Below, piece after piece: positions 7,545-14,139 of a stretch of DNA of 19,686 bases; within the stretch, counting starts at the first letter, position 1; every line of letters begins with the position of its first letter. Below the pieces are notes generated by a model, which was not told where the DNA came from, made no database searches, and saw nothing but the letters and a program-made list of their open reading frames with translations. The DNA is from Armatimonadota bacterium (GTDB taxonomy: Bacteria; Armatimonadota; JAAZEB01), in the NCBI GenBank assembly GCA_012841485.1, contig DUUU01000248.1, positions 1 through 19,686 on the forward strand. The letters are read 5' to 3'. Position numbers and translations under genes: made by a program.

Positions 7545-8805
7545 CCTTTTCGCACGGGCAAAGGCCCTGATGCCGGGCGGGGTCAGCAGCCCTGTCCGGG
7601 CTATCAAGCCCTACCCGTTCTACGTGGAGCGTGCCGCGGGTTCGCACCTTACGACCGTCGACGGCGCGGATCTCATCGACTGCTGCCTCGGCTACGGCCC
7701 CCTCATCCTCGGCCACGCGCACCCGGATATCCGGGAGGCGATCGAGCGCCAGCTCGAGAAGGGCTGGCTCTACGGCACGCCGACACCGCTCGAACTCGAC
7801 CTTGCAGGTATCATCACCGGCGACCATCCTGCGGTCGATATGGTGCGGTTCGTCTCGTCGGGCTCCGAAGCGACGATGGCCGCGATCCGGCTCGCTCGCG
7901 GCTACACGGGTAAGCAGGACATCATCAAGATCGAGGGCGGGTTCCACGGCGCCCACGACGCGGTTCTCGTCAAGGCCGGGTCGGGGGCGACCACGCTCGG
8001 GGTACCCGACTCCGCGGGCGTCCTCGCGGATCTGGTGGCGCACACCCGGCAGGTCCCCTACAACGACACGGAGGCGCTGGAAGCCCTCCTCGCCGGAAAC
8101 GACGACGTCGCCGCGTTCATCCTCGAACCGATCATGGGGAACGTCGGCCCGGTCCTCCCCAATGAGGGCTACCTCACCGAGGTCCGGGAGATCACCGCCG
8201 CCCACGACGTTCTCCTCATCCTCGACGAGGTGATCACCGGCTACCGGGTCGGTATCGGCGGCGCGGAGGTGCTCTACGGGGTAAAGCCTGATCTCGCCAC
8301 GTTCGGCAAGATCATCGGCGGCGGCCTCCCCATCGGGGCGTTCGGGGGACGTCGCGAGATCATGGAACTGGTCGCCCCCGCCGGCCCGGTCTACCAGGCG
8401 GGCACGCTCTCCGGAAACCCGGTGGCCGTGGCTGCGGGCCTGGAGACGCTGCGTGCCCTGCGTCGCCCCAACTTCTACGAGGAGTTGGAGCAGAAGGGGG
8501 AGGCGCTTCAATCGGGTCTGGAAGCGGCCGCCGCGCGCGCCGGAGTAGCGGTCACCGTGAACCGCGTTGGCTCGATGCTGACGGCCTTCTTTGCCGAGGG
8601 GCCCGTGCGCGACTACGCGGCCGCTCGACGCTCGGAAACGGCGCGCTACGCGACGTACTTCCAGGCGATGCTCGCGCGTGGCGTCTACCTGGCGCCGTCG
8701 CAGTTCGAGGCCGCGTTCCTCTCGGAAGCGCATACCTCCAGCGACATCGCCGCCACGGTCGCAGCCGCAGAGGAGGCCCTCCGGGAGGTGGCCGCTGCCG
8801 GCTGA
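7531..8805 (+). CDS. hemL: Glutamate-1-semialdehyde 2,1-aminomutase, mosaic of two genomes
   Basis: A 424-aa intact reading frame for HemL, the PLP enzyme that turns glutamate-1-semialdehyde into 5-aminolevulinate. [11 protein letters not shown] (14-24), [17 protein letters not shown] (107-123), [10 protein letters not shown] (230-239) and PLP-lysine Lys260 in [17 protein letters not shown] (257-273) are all in place. The ATG at 7531 follows a GGGGTGG site (7520-7526) and overlaps hemB. Up to about residue 270 the protein has archaeal flavour; from [14 protein letters not shown] (291-304) to [18 protein letters not shown] (385-402) it reads like a bacterial HemL (methanogen proteins usually have GTFSGNP). 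The sequence after the stop is bacterial. The frame is unbroken, so the protein would fold if the join is real, but a chimeric assembly is more likely. Confidence 0.9.
   Translation: MKSSDLFARAKALMPGGVSSPVRAIKPYPFYVERAAGSHLTTVDGADLIDCCLGYGPLILGHAHPDIREAIERQLEKGWLYGTPTPLELDLAGIITGDHPAVDMVRFVSSGSEATMAAIRLARGYTGKQDIIKIEGGFHGAHDAVLVKAGSGATTLGVPDSAGVLADLVAHTRQVPYNDTEALEALLAGNDDVAAFILEPIMGNVGPVLPNEGYLTEVREITAAHDVLLILDEVITGYRVGIGGAEVLYGVKPDLATFGKIIGGGLPIGAFGGRREIMELVAPAGPVYQAGTLSGNPVAVAAGLETLRALRRPNFYEELEQKGEALQSGLEAAAARAGVAVTVNRVGSMLTAFFAEGPVRDYAAARRSETARYATYFQAMLARGVYLAPSQFEAAFLSEAHTSSDIAATVAAAEEALREVAAAG
8340..8470. other. Probable junction between archaeal and bacterial DNA
   Basis: The change of genome falls inside hemL. 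The outer limits are firm: an archaeal operon before it and a textbook sigma70 promoter at 8860-8888 after it. The narrower placement rests on the shift from archaeal to bacterial HemL motifs around [19 protein letters not shown] and GTLSGNP, a stretch conserved across domains that could let an assembler or a recombination event switch templates. No repeat, tRNA or integrase marks the site. Confidence 0.55.
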
Positions 8806-8816
8806 GCCCGAAAACT

Positions 8817-8856
8817 GCCAGCGCGCGAGTGTAGGGCATGCACTCGCAAAACTGGC
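8817..8856 (+). terminator. Two-part hairpin after hemL
   Basis: Inner stem GCGAGTG (8825-8831)/CACTCGC (8841-8847), perfect, and outer stem GCCAG (8817-8821)/CTGGC (8852-8856), with a small internal loop. It begins 11 bases past the hemL stop and ends three bases before the -35 box of the next gene. There is no T-run, so it may be a weak terminator or a site for a repressor. Confidence 0.45.
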
Positions 8857-8859
8857 GGG

Positions 8860-8888
8860 TTGACACTCTGACGCCAACTGGGTACAAT
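8860..8888 (+). promoter_or_regulatory. Sigma70-type promoter of the GHMP kinase gene
   Basis: TTGACA (8860-8865, consensus), a 17-base spacer and TACAAT (8883-8888, one mismatch). Initiation near 8895 would give an 84-base leader. This is bacterial promoter architecture and puts the right side of the window firmly in a bacterium. Confidence 0.85.
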
Positions 8889-8978
8889 ACCATTTGGAAA
8901 CCACGTCCCAGAACCAGCGCCTCGACCGCGTGATCGAGAGCCGCCAGCGGAATCCTGGGTCTCTCTGGAGGTGCCTTC

Positions 8979-9929
8979 GTGATTGTACAGAGCAAAGCCC
9001 CCGTGCGCATCGACCTCGCCGGTGGTTGGACCGATGTCAGCATTTTCGCGGCCAGCGCAGGAGGCGCGGTCGTCAATGCGACAATCAACAAGTACGTTCA
9101 CGGCCGCATGTATGTGCTCGACACCGAGGATCCGGTGAAGCGGCGCGTGAGCGGCCCCTCGGGGAAATATGTGGTGGAGTCGGGCGCCGGCGAGGGGATT
9201 GAGGTCGCCTATCGCTCCGACCTTCCGGCTGGCTCCGGCCTCGGAACCTCCGCCACCCTCAACGTGGTCTGGCTCTCGCTGATCAAGTCCAAAGTCCAAA
9301 GTGATGAGGACCGCCGAACGCTCGCCGAACTCTCCTACGACCTGGAGCGGATCCTGGGGATTCTGGGCGGCAAGCAGGATCAGTACGCGAGCGCCTTTGG
9401 GGGCTTCAACTTCTTTACCTTTGGCGAAACGGTTGGCGTCGAGCGGCTTAAGATCACGCCGGAGACGGTCACCGAGCTTGAGAGCCGCCTGGTCCTCTGC
9501 TACACCGGGAAGTCGCGCCTCTCCAGCGGCATCCATGGGGATGTGTGGGGGAACTATCGTGCCGGCAACCCCGACACGGTCAACGCGCTCTACAGCCTGC
9601 GCAACGTCGCCATCCGGATGCGCACCGTGCTGCTCGAGGGGAATGTCGAGGAGTTCGGTGACCTGCTGAATCAGAACTGGCGGCATCAGAAGTCGCTGCA
9701 CCCCTCGGTGACCAACTCGCAGATCGACTCTCTCTTCGAGTTCGCGCTGGCCAACGGCGCGGTCGCCGGGAAGGCGTGCGGTGCTGGTGGCGGCGGATGC
9801 CTGCTCTTCCTCTCTGCCCCCGGGCGAAAAGAGGATCTGGAGATGGGCCTTCGCGACCAGGGCGTGCGCGTCATCCCCTTCCGCTTCGATTTCGACGGTC
9901 TCCAGGTCGAGATTAAGCAGGAGGAGTAG
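8979..9929 (+). CDS. GHMP-family sugar kinase (heptose-7-phosphate/fucokinase type)
   Basis: This 316-aa cytoplasmic kinase belongs to the GHMP superfamily, nearest to the COG2605 group (HddA D-glycero-D-manno-heptose-7-phosphate kinases and related fucose kinases). Motif 1 is SKAPVRIDLAGGWTDV (5-20), the ATP-binding glycine-rich motif 2 is DLPAGSGLGTSATL (81-94), the group-typical GGKQDQYASAFGGFN spans 130-144, and motif 3 is GKACGAGGGGCLLFL (264-278). It probably phosphorylates an anomeric hydroxyl of a sugar that goes on to a nucleotide-sugar or a salvage path, but the sugar is not clear, and no heptose or fucose partner gene is next to it. The GTG start at 8979 has GGAGGTG (8967-8973) ahead. 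It has its own promoter at 8860. Confidence 0.88.
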   Translation: MIVQSKAPVRIDLAGGWTDVSIFAASAGGAVVNATINKYVHGRMYVLDTEDPVKRRVSGPSGKYVVESGAGEGIEVAYRSDLPAGSGLGTSATLNVVWLSLIKSKVQSDEDRRTLAELSYDLERILGILGGKQDQYASAFGGFNFFTFGETVGVERLKITPETVTELESRLVLCYTGKSRLSSGIHGDVWGNYRAGNPDTVNALYSLRNVAIRMRTVLLEGNVEEFGDLLNQNWRHQKSLHPSVTNSQIDSLFEFALANGAVAGKACGAGGGGCLLFLSAPGRKEDLEMGLRDQGVRVIPFRFDFDGLQVEIKQEE

Positions 9930-9942
9930 GGGCTTCGGTTCA

Positions 9943-10003
9943 GCCTGGCACTATCCAGGCCTGCGGGTCGCCCAGCGAGGCGGGGTCTGCCCGCCCCGCT
10001 GGG
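9943..10003 (+). terminator. Tandem hairpins after the GHMP kinase gene
   Basis: First hairpin GCCTGG (9943-9948)/CCAGGC (9955-9960), perfect with a 6-base loop. The second, 9971-9984 with 9990-10003, is a 14-bp stem with one mismatch and a 5-base loop. Neither has a T-run, but they directly follow the stop and are the natural transcript end. Confidence 0.55.
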
Positions 10004-10219
10004 TGCAGGCCGCCCTCCCTTTCCGGTCGCCCTATCGCCCGGCGCGCGGTAGCCGCGCGAGACCAGACGGCAAGACAGTCATCGGCTCGCTGCTAGAGGC
10101 ATTCCCTGACAAGCTCCTCGGGTCCCGCTTCTCCCACGGTCTCCCCTCTCCCCCTTGTCCCTACCCGCCCCCTGCTCGCTGCTCGGGGCGGGCGGATAGC
10201 AGACGCGAGTACCTTCTCG

Positions 10220-10247
10220 TTTCCACGCGATGACGGGAGGGTACACT
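10220..10247 (+). promoter_or_regulatory. Weak promoter candidate for the RsbW-like gene
   Basis: TTTCCA (10220-10225) and TACACT (10242-10247), each 4 of 6 to the consensus, with a 16-base spacer. It would give a leader of about 215 bases. Confidence 0.25.
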
Positions 10248-10469
10248 GCTCATGGATGGGCCATCGGCGAGTGCTCGGCCGCCCGAGTCCGGTGTCGAGA
10301 GCGGCGGGGCGCGCCACACCGCTCCGCAGGACAAAGGAGCGCGGCATCGCCGGAGGAGAGGAAGACGCGGGTAGCGCGCGATCTTGGCACATCCCATGCA
10401 ATCTCAGCACGCGGAGGGATCGACCGAGGGCACCCAAGAGTCGGTTTTCGGTGGACGGGAGGTAACGAC

Positions 10470-10955
10470 ATGCTTCGTCTACGCCTGCTGTCACACGCAA
10501 AGCGGAAACCCCGCATCGGCGTTCGCGAGTTCAACCCATTCCGTCCGATCCAGATTGCCATCCCGAGCGGCGAGCAGTACGTGCGGGAGGTACGCGCGCT
10601 CATCGAGCGGGCGAGCATCCCGACTTCCCTGACACGCGATGAGATCGCGGAGCTGAAGCTGGCCGCGACCGAGGCATGCCTCAACGCGATCCGGCACGGC
10701 TCGCCCCGCGGGAATAGCGATACGGTCGGGATCCGCGTGGAGCCCGATCTCGACCGCGTGGTCGTCGTCGTACGCGACCGCGGGCCTGGCTTCAATATCC
10801 GCAAGATACGCCAGCGCCCGCTTTCCATGGGGGAGAGCGGCCGGGGCGTCCGGCTCATCGACAGCCTCGTGGACCGCGTGGATTACCGCCACCGCTTCCG
10901 TACACACAGCGTGCGCCTGCTCAAGCGCTCGCGATGCGATCTGGCGCTCGCGTAG
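10470..10955 (+). CDS. RsbW-like anti-sigma factor / serine kinase ATPase
   Basis: This 161-aa protein has a HATPase_c_2 (GHKL) fold as in RsbW and SpoIIAB, which bind a sigma factor and phosphorylate an anti-sigma antagonist. The N box is ATEACLNAIRHG (66-77, Asn72 for Mg), the G1 box VRDRGPGFN (101-109, Asp103) and the G2 box GESGRGVRLIDSLVDRVDY (121-139). Both glycine-rich lids are intact, so ATP binding is likely. The basic first ~20 residues are not part of the domain. The ATG at 10470 is chosen because GGGAGGT (10457-10463) lies 6 bases upstream; an in-frame start at 10230 would add 80 low-complexity residues. No sigma factor or RsbV-like partner is in the window, so its target is unknown. 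A strong terminator follows. Confidence 0.85.
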   Translation: MLRLRLLSHAKRKPRIGVREFNPFRPIQIAIPSGEQYVREVRALIERASIPTSLTRDEIAELKLAATEACLNAIRHGSPRGNSDTVGIRVEPDLDRVVVVVRDRGPGFNIRKIRQRPLSMGESGRGVRLIDSLVDRVDYRHRFRTHSVRLLKRSRCDLALA

Positions 10956-10998
10956 CCACCACGCCAGGCGAACTCACTGAGCCCCTACCGCGGGTATC

Positions 10999-11035
10999 CC
11001 CTGACGGGTCCTCTCGACCCGTCAGGGCTTCCTTT
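10999..11035 (+). terminator. Intrinsic terminator of the RsbW-like gene
   Basis: A perfect 12-bp stem, 10999-11010 with 11016-11027 (CCCTGACGGGTC/GACCCGTCAGGG), 5-base loop, followed by CTTCCTTTT. This is the clearest rho-independent terminator in the window. Confidence 0.9.
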
Positions 11036-11095
11036 TGCCTGCTAGGCACGCGCTGGCGCGGCGCGGGGTGCCCCCTTTTGCCACCTCCAGGCTTC

Positions 11096-11162
11096 ACCTC
11101 CCCAGGAAACGCGCGGATCATGACCGTGAACATCGCGTGCAAAACCAGAGGCGTGGGGAGGT
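11096..11162. repeat. 9-bp inverted repeat flanking 49 bases, upstream of the zinc-ribbon gene
   Basis: ACCTCCCCA (11096-11104) is perfectly mirrored by TGGGGAGGT (11154-11162). Inside, ACGCG (11109-11113) and CGCGT (11134-11138) form a nested pair. The right arm ends 20 bases before the -10 box at 11183, overlapping where the -35 would be, so the arms may bind a regulator. Confidence 0.4.
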
Positions 11163-11182
11163 TTAGCGCGAGGAGGGCTGGG

Positions 11183-11188
11183 TATAAT
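11183..11188 (+). promoter_or_regulatory. -10 box of the zinc-ribbon gene
   Basis: TATAAT, a perfect -10 hexamer in a GC-rich context, with no recognisable -35 at the right distance; GGTTTA (11160-11165) is the best fit. A start near 11195 would give a leader of about 150 bases to the ATG at 11346, in which I see no known riboswitch. Confidence 0.55.
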
Positions 11189-11345
11189 AGAGGTGACGCC
11201 TTCCCAGTAGTCGCCTTGCGGGCATGCAGAGCACGGTACGATCCGAGCCTACTGCCAGGGTCCTCTCTCATCCGATCCGGTGGCGCAGGGCGAGTCTCTC
11301 GAAGGCAAAGCCGTGGAACACGCGCACCTTTCGAAGGAGGAAGCA

Positions 11346-11558
11346 ATGGCAGAGGATAGGATCCTCACGTGCAAGGAGTGTGGCCGCAACTTCACTTTCA
11401 CTGCCGGCGAGCAGGAATTCTACGCGGAGAAGGGATTCCAGAACGACCCGGCGCGGTGCCCGGCATGCCGGCGAGCACGCAAGGCCGCTCGCTATCAGAT
11501 GTATAGCATGACCGGGTCCCAAGGCGGCTATACGATGTATCGCAGCCGCCGCGTGTAG
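11346..11558 (+). CDS. Small zinc-ribbon protein (zf_Tbcl-type)
   Basis: A 70-aa protein with two CxxC knuckles: CKECG (9-13) and CPACR (38-42). FTFTAGEQEFYAEKGFQNDPARC between them is the hallmark of the 'probable zinc-ribbon' family (zf_Tbcl). The four cysteines should bind one zinc. The C-terminal third is basic and Tyr/Arg-rich, a possible nucleic-acid contact. The function is unknown in the whole family. The ATG at 11346 is chosen because AAGGAGG (11334-11340) stands 5 bases upstream; a longer in-frame form from 11280 lacks an SD and adds non-conserved residues. It is followed by a very strong hairpin and another small gene. Confidence 0.88.
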   Translation: MAEDRILTCKECGRNFTFTAGEQEFYAEKGFQNDPARCPACRRARKAARYQMYSMTGSQGGYTMYRSRRV

Positions 11559-11613
11559 AGCCAGGTCGCTCGTCGCCGGCCAGTGCGACACTCCAGAGCG
11601 ACTATGGGACGGG

Positions 11614-11654
11614 GCTTGCCTCCCCACCTGTGCGGGGCAGGTGGGGAGGCGAGC
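11614..11654 (+). repeat. 17-bp hairpin directly upstream of a ribosome site
   Basis: GCCTCCCCACCTG (11618-11630) pairs perfectly with CAGGTGGGGAGGC (11638-11650). Four further pairs, one of them G-U, extend it to 11614-11654; the loop is 7 bases. It ends 6 bases before the SD GAGGAGGT (11661-11668) of the next gene, with only ATATTT after it. It may terminate most zinc-ribbon transcripts, protect an mRNA end, or control translation. Confidence 0.7.
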
Positions 11655-11674
11655 ATATTTGAGGAGGTCACGCC

Positions 11675-11902
11675 ATGGCCAGAAAGCCCCCAGCCATCGG
11701 GCGCTTCGTAGTGGAGATACAGGTGCCGGAGGATGAGCTCCGCCCCACGGTGGGCGGAATGCTGGTTGCGCTGGAGGAGGGCCTGCAGACGCGGGGCTAC
11801 CGGATCCTGGTACGCTCCGTGACACCCGAGCCCGGCGTGCCGGCCTGGAGCATCGTGGCCGAAGAGCGCCGTCCGGATCTCCCCACAGCAGCCCGAGCCT
11901 AG
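11675..11902 (+). CDS. Small protein of unknown function (75 aa)
   Basis: Supported by an excellent SD, GAGGAGGT (11661-11668), 6 bases before the ATG. I do not recognise the family. The sequence starts with a basic residue stretch and has an alternating FVVEIQVPEDEL, a helix-like GGMLVALEEGLQTRGYRILVRSV and an AWSIVAEER strand, a beta-alpha-beta-beta pattern of a small globular domain. No cysteines, signal peptide or membrane segment. It could form an operon with the zinc-ribbon gene 116 bases upstream, across the hairpin. A GC-rich hairpin follows the stop. Confidence 0.6.
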   Translation: MARKPPAIGRFVVEIQVPEDELRPTVGGMLVALEEGLQTRGYRILVRSVTPEPGVPAWSIVAEERRPDLPTAARA

Positions 11903-12318
11903 CAGCCGCATCCGGTACTCGGGAAGGGCACGCCCGCGCGCGCCCTTGCCCGGCGCCAAGGCCCAGCGCCTGCCTCCGTCTTGGCCGTCCGCACTCCGGG
12001 CGGCCATGATGGTTTCGGCTGCCTCACGCGCTATCGCTCCCACACCGCGCCGCCGCAGCTCCGTGGCCCTCTCTCGCGCTCACGTGACCATAGCGGATCC
12101 AGCAGGCATTCCGCTCTCAGAGGCGAAATCAGGAGAGTGCCAGGCGATGCACGCCAGGAGGGCCGCAAGCTCGGCTACGCCGCGGCCAGATCCCAAGGTG
12201 CGCTCTGCGACCTGGCGCATCATGCCCTGCCTCGCCTTGAGCCGCGGCCGAAGATCGCCATGGCCGGCACGGCCCGCGGCGCGAGTGCATCTGTTCGGGG
12301 GCGTTCCGGAGGTATCGC
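11903..12318. other. 416-base stretch without a convincing gene
   Basis: Apart from the hairpin at 11921-11951 I see nothing firm. Open frames exist on both strands, but they are Arg/Pro/Ala-rich GC artefacts without SD sites. TTGGCC (11981-11986) and CATGAT (12005-12010), 18 bases apart, make a poor promoter candidate for the dehydrogenase downstream. Confidence 0.45.
11921..11951 (+). terminator. Hairpin after the 75-aa gene
   Basis: GGGAAGGGC (11921-11929) pairs with GCCCTTGCCC (11942-11951) with one bulged base, around a 12-base GC-rich loop, starting 19 bases past the stop. No T-run follows. Confidence 0.45.
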
Positions 12319-13335
12319 GTGAAAGCAAAGGCGCTCGTCTGTTCGGAGAGCCAGGAGTTCACCCTGGCCGACGTGGAGCTGCCCGAGATGGGGCCCATGG
12401 ATATCGTCATCCGAACGCGCTTCTCCGGGGTGAGCATCGGAACGGAGTTCGCCCTGATCCACAACAAAATCTCGTGGGGCCCCTACCCCCTCTGCACCGG
12501 TTACCAGGGCGTGGGTGTGGTGGAACGCGTGGGCCGCGACGTCCGTGGCTTCGCGGTTGGCGATAAGGTCTACTACCGAAACAGCCGCGGGCCCTTCCGG
12601 ATGGGAGCCCAGGCCGTCTCGGCAGTGAGTGGCACGCACTGCTCGATGGTGGTCACCGATGCCACCCACGCCACCCACGGGCCGGCCCTGCTTCCCAGGG
12701 GAGTAGATGAAGAGGTCGCCTCCACCTTCGTGATGCCGGCGGTGGGCTATAGCGGGGTGGATATGGCCGGCGTGCGCATGGGAGACGTGGTGGCCGTGCA
12801 AGGCACCGGCTTGATCGGCCTGGGTGTGGTCGCTGCTGCCAAGCTACGTGGCGCCGTGGTCGTCGCCATCGACCTGGACGAGCGCAAGCTGGCAGTCGCC
12901 CGGCGGCTGGGCGCCGACCACCTGATCCAGGCCGGGCGCGAGGAGGTGGGGCGAGCACTGCAGGCGATTGCGCCGCAAGGCGCGGATGTCGTCTTCGAGG
13001 CCACCGGCGTTCCGGCCCTGCTCGACTCGGCGTTCGCGCTCTGCCGGCCCCACGGCAAGTTCGTCTTTCAGGGGAACTACGGCGTCGCACCGATCTCGTT
13101 CCGCTTCTTGGTGCCGCACGGCAAGCGAATCACGGCCTACTTCCCCTGCGACGATGGCTACGCTCCCTGCCGGAGCGCCATCATGCACCTCCTGGCAAGC
13201 GGAGCTCTGAAGTGGGGGGAGACCATCACCCACCGCGTCACTGCCAGCGACGCGCCCGCGCTCTACTCGCATATCAACCGGAGCAGCCACAGCAGCGATG
13301 TGCTCGGCACCGTCATCCGCTGGGATGACATCTAG
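12319..13335 (+). CDS. MDR-family dehydrogenase lacking the usual zinc ligands
   Basis: A 338-aa medium-chain dehydrogenase/reductase, nearest to the bacteriochlorophyllide-dehydrogenase-like (BchC-type) branch of threonine/sorbitol dehydrogenases. The N-terminal GroES-like domain has SGVSIGTEF (36-44) and TGYQGVG (60-66); the Rossmann domain has VVAVQGTGLIGLGV (157-170) with Asp185 ending the second strand, suggesting NAD(H). The catalytic zinc Cys is Ser39, and the usual GHE is Gly61-Tyr62-Gln63. The structural four-cysteine lobe is absent as well, so a zinc-independent reaction is likely. The substrate is probably a sugar, polyol or inositol derivative. The GTG start at 12319 follows CGGAGGT (12307-12313). 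The PAP2 gene begins 9 bases after the stop. Confidence 0.85.
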   Translation: MKAKALVCSESQEFTLADVELPEMGPMDIVIRTRFSGVSIGTEFALIHNKISWGPYPLCTGYQGVGVVERVGRDVRGFAVGDKVYYRNSRGPFRMGAQAVSAVSGTHCSMVVTDATHATHGPALLPRGVDEEVASTFVMPAVGYSGVDMAGVRMGDVVAVQGTGLIGLGVVAAAKLRGAVVVAIDLDERKLAVARRLGADHLIQAGREEVGRALQAIAPQGADVVFEATGVPALLDSAFALCRPHGKFVFQGNYGVAPISFRFLVPHGKRITAYFPCDDGYAPCRSAIMHLLASGALKWGETITHRVTASDAPALYSHINRSSHSSDVLGTVIRWDDI

Positions 13336-13344
13336 ACGGGAGCG

Positions 13345-14061
13345 ATGGCGGGTCCCCGGCGCGAGGCAGGTGGAAGCACGCGGCATGCCAGCTGGCGCCC
13401 CTGGGTGGTCCTGCTCTTGGGGCTCCTCACCAGCATCATCGCGCTGGCGGGGTTCATCAGTATCGCCGCAGGCGTGGTAGAGCGCGAGGTAGAGGCATTC
13501 GACCGCTCAATCCTATCGCTCATCCAGAGGATCCGCACGCCTGAAGGCACGCGGGTGATGGTCGCGCTCACGGCGATGGGCGATGGGGTGCCGCTGGCGG
13601 CGGCCACTGTCTTCTGGGTGATCGCGACCCTGGCGCGGCGCGACCGCCCGAGCGCGGCGTTGATGGTCTTCGCGGCCGGCGGCGCGGCCGCGCTCAACCT
13701 CCTTTTGAAGCCGCTCTTCGGGCGCTCGCGCCCGCCGAATCCCCTGGCCACCATACCCGGCGACGGGGTGCCTGCGTTGGGCTACGCCTTCCCCAGCGGG
13801 CACGCCATGCTCTCCCTCTGCATCTACGGCTTCGCGGCTTATCTGGCTCTTCAGGGCGGCCCACGCTCACCCGCTCGCCTCACGATTGCCACGGCCCACG
13901 TGCTCCTCATCCTGGGGATCGGGTTCAGCCGGCTCTATCTGGGGGTTCATTGGCCCACGGATGTGGCCGCCGGCTACCTGGCAGGGGCACCCTGGCTTGC
14001 CGCGTGCATCCTCGCCCGCGCCCTGGGAGACGCCTGGCCTCGTCGGACGCCCCGCAACTGA
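13345..14061 (+). CDS. PAP2-family membrane phosphatase
   Basis: A 238-aa integral membrane phosphatase of the PAP2 (phosphatidic acid phosphatase / undecaprenyl-diphosphatase-like) family. The three catalytic motifs are complete: KPLFGRSRP (122-130), PSGH (150-153) and SRLYLGVHWPTD (195-206), with His153 and His202 as acid/base and nucleophile. About six hydrophobic segments are visible, the first at 19-43; the active site faces outside in this family. It dephosphorylates a lipid phosphate or diphosphate; which one is not visible. The gap to the dehydrogenase is 9 bases; GGGAG (13338-13342) is only 2 bases from the ATG, so the start may be translationally coupled. Confidence 0.92.
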   Translation: MAGPRREAGGSTRHASWRPWVVLLLGLLTSIIALAGFISIAAGVVEREVEAFDRSILSLIQRIRTPEGTRVMVALTAMGDGVPLAAATVFWVIATLARRDRPSAALMVFAAGGAAALNLLLKPLFGRSRPPNPLATIPGDGVPALGYAFPSGHAMLSLCIYGFAAYLALQGGPRSPARLTIATAHVLLILGIGFSRLYLGVHWPTDVAAGYLAGAPWLAACILARALGDAWPRRTPRN

Positions 14062-14139
14062 GAGGGAATGCCACACGCCTCACCGAACCCCGACTCGGCT
14101 CCGGGCAAGATCCCGGGCACACAGGAAGAGAGTGTCGTG

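Larger units (their letters stand above)
9930..10469. other. 540-base gene-free stretch with several hairpins
   Basis: No reading frame here has a family resemblance or an SD in the right place. It holds the tandem hairpins at 9943-10003, a perfect 8-bp hairpin CCCGCCCC (10164-10171)/GGGGCGGG (10185-10192), a pyrimidine-rich tract at about 10135-10162, and a weak promoter candidate at 10220-10247. A small non-coding RNA is possible; I recognise none. Confidence 0.5.

Noticed and set aside
8895..8978. CTCGA/TCGAG hairpin in the GHMP kinase leader as a riboswitch
   Set aside because: The stem is only 5 bp, does not cover the SD, and the leader matches no riboswitch class I know.
11981..12322. 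Possible small gene (113 aa, TTG start) before the dehydrogenase
   Set aside because: No SD, Arg/Pro/Ser-rich composition, overlap with a second equally unconvincing frame on the other strand, and no family resemblance.
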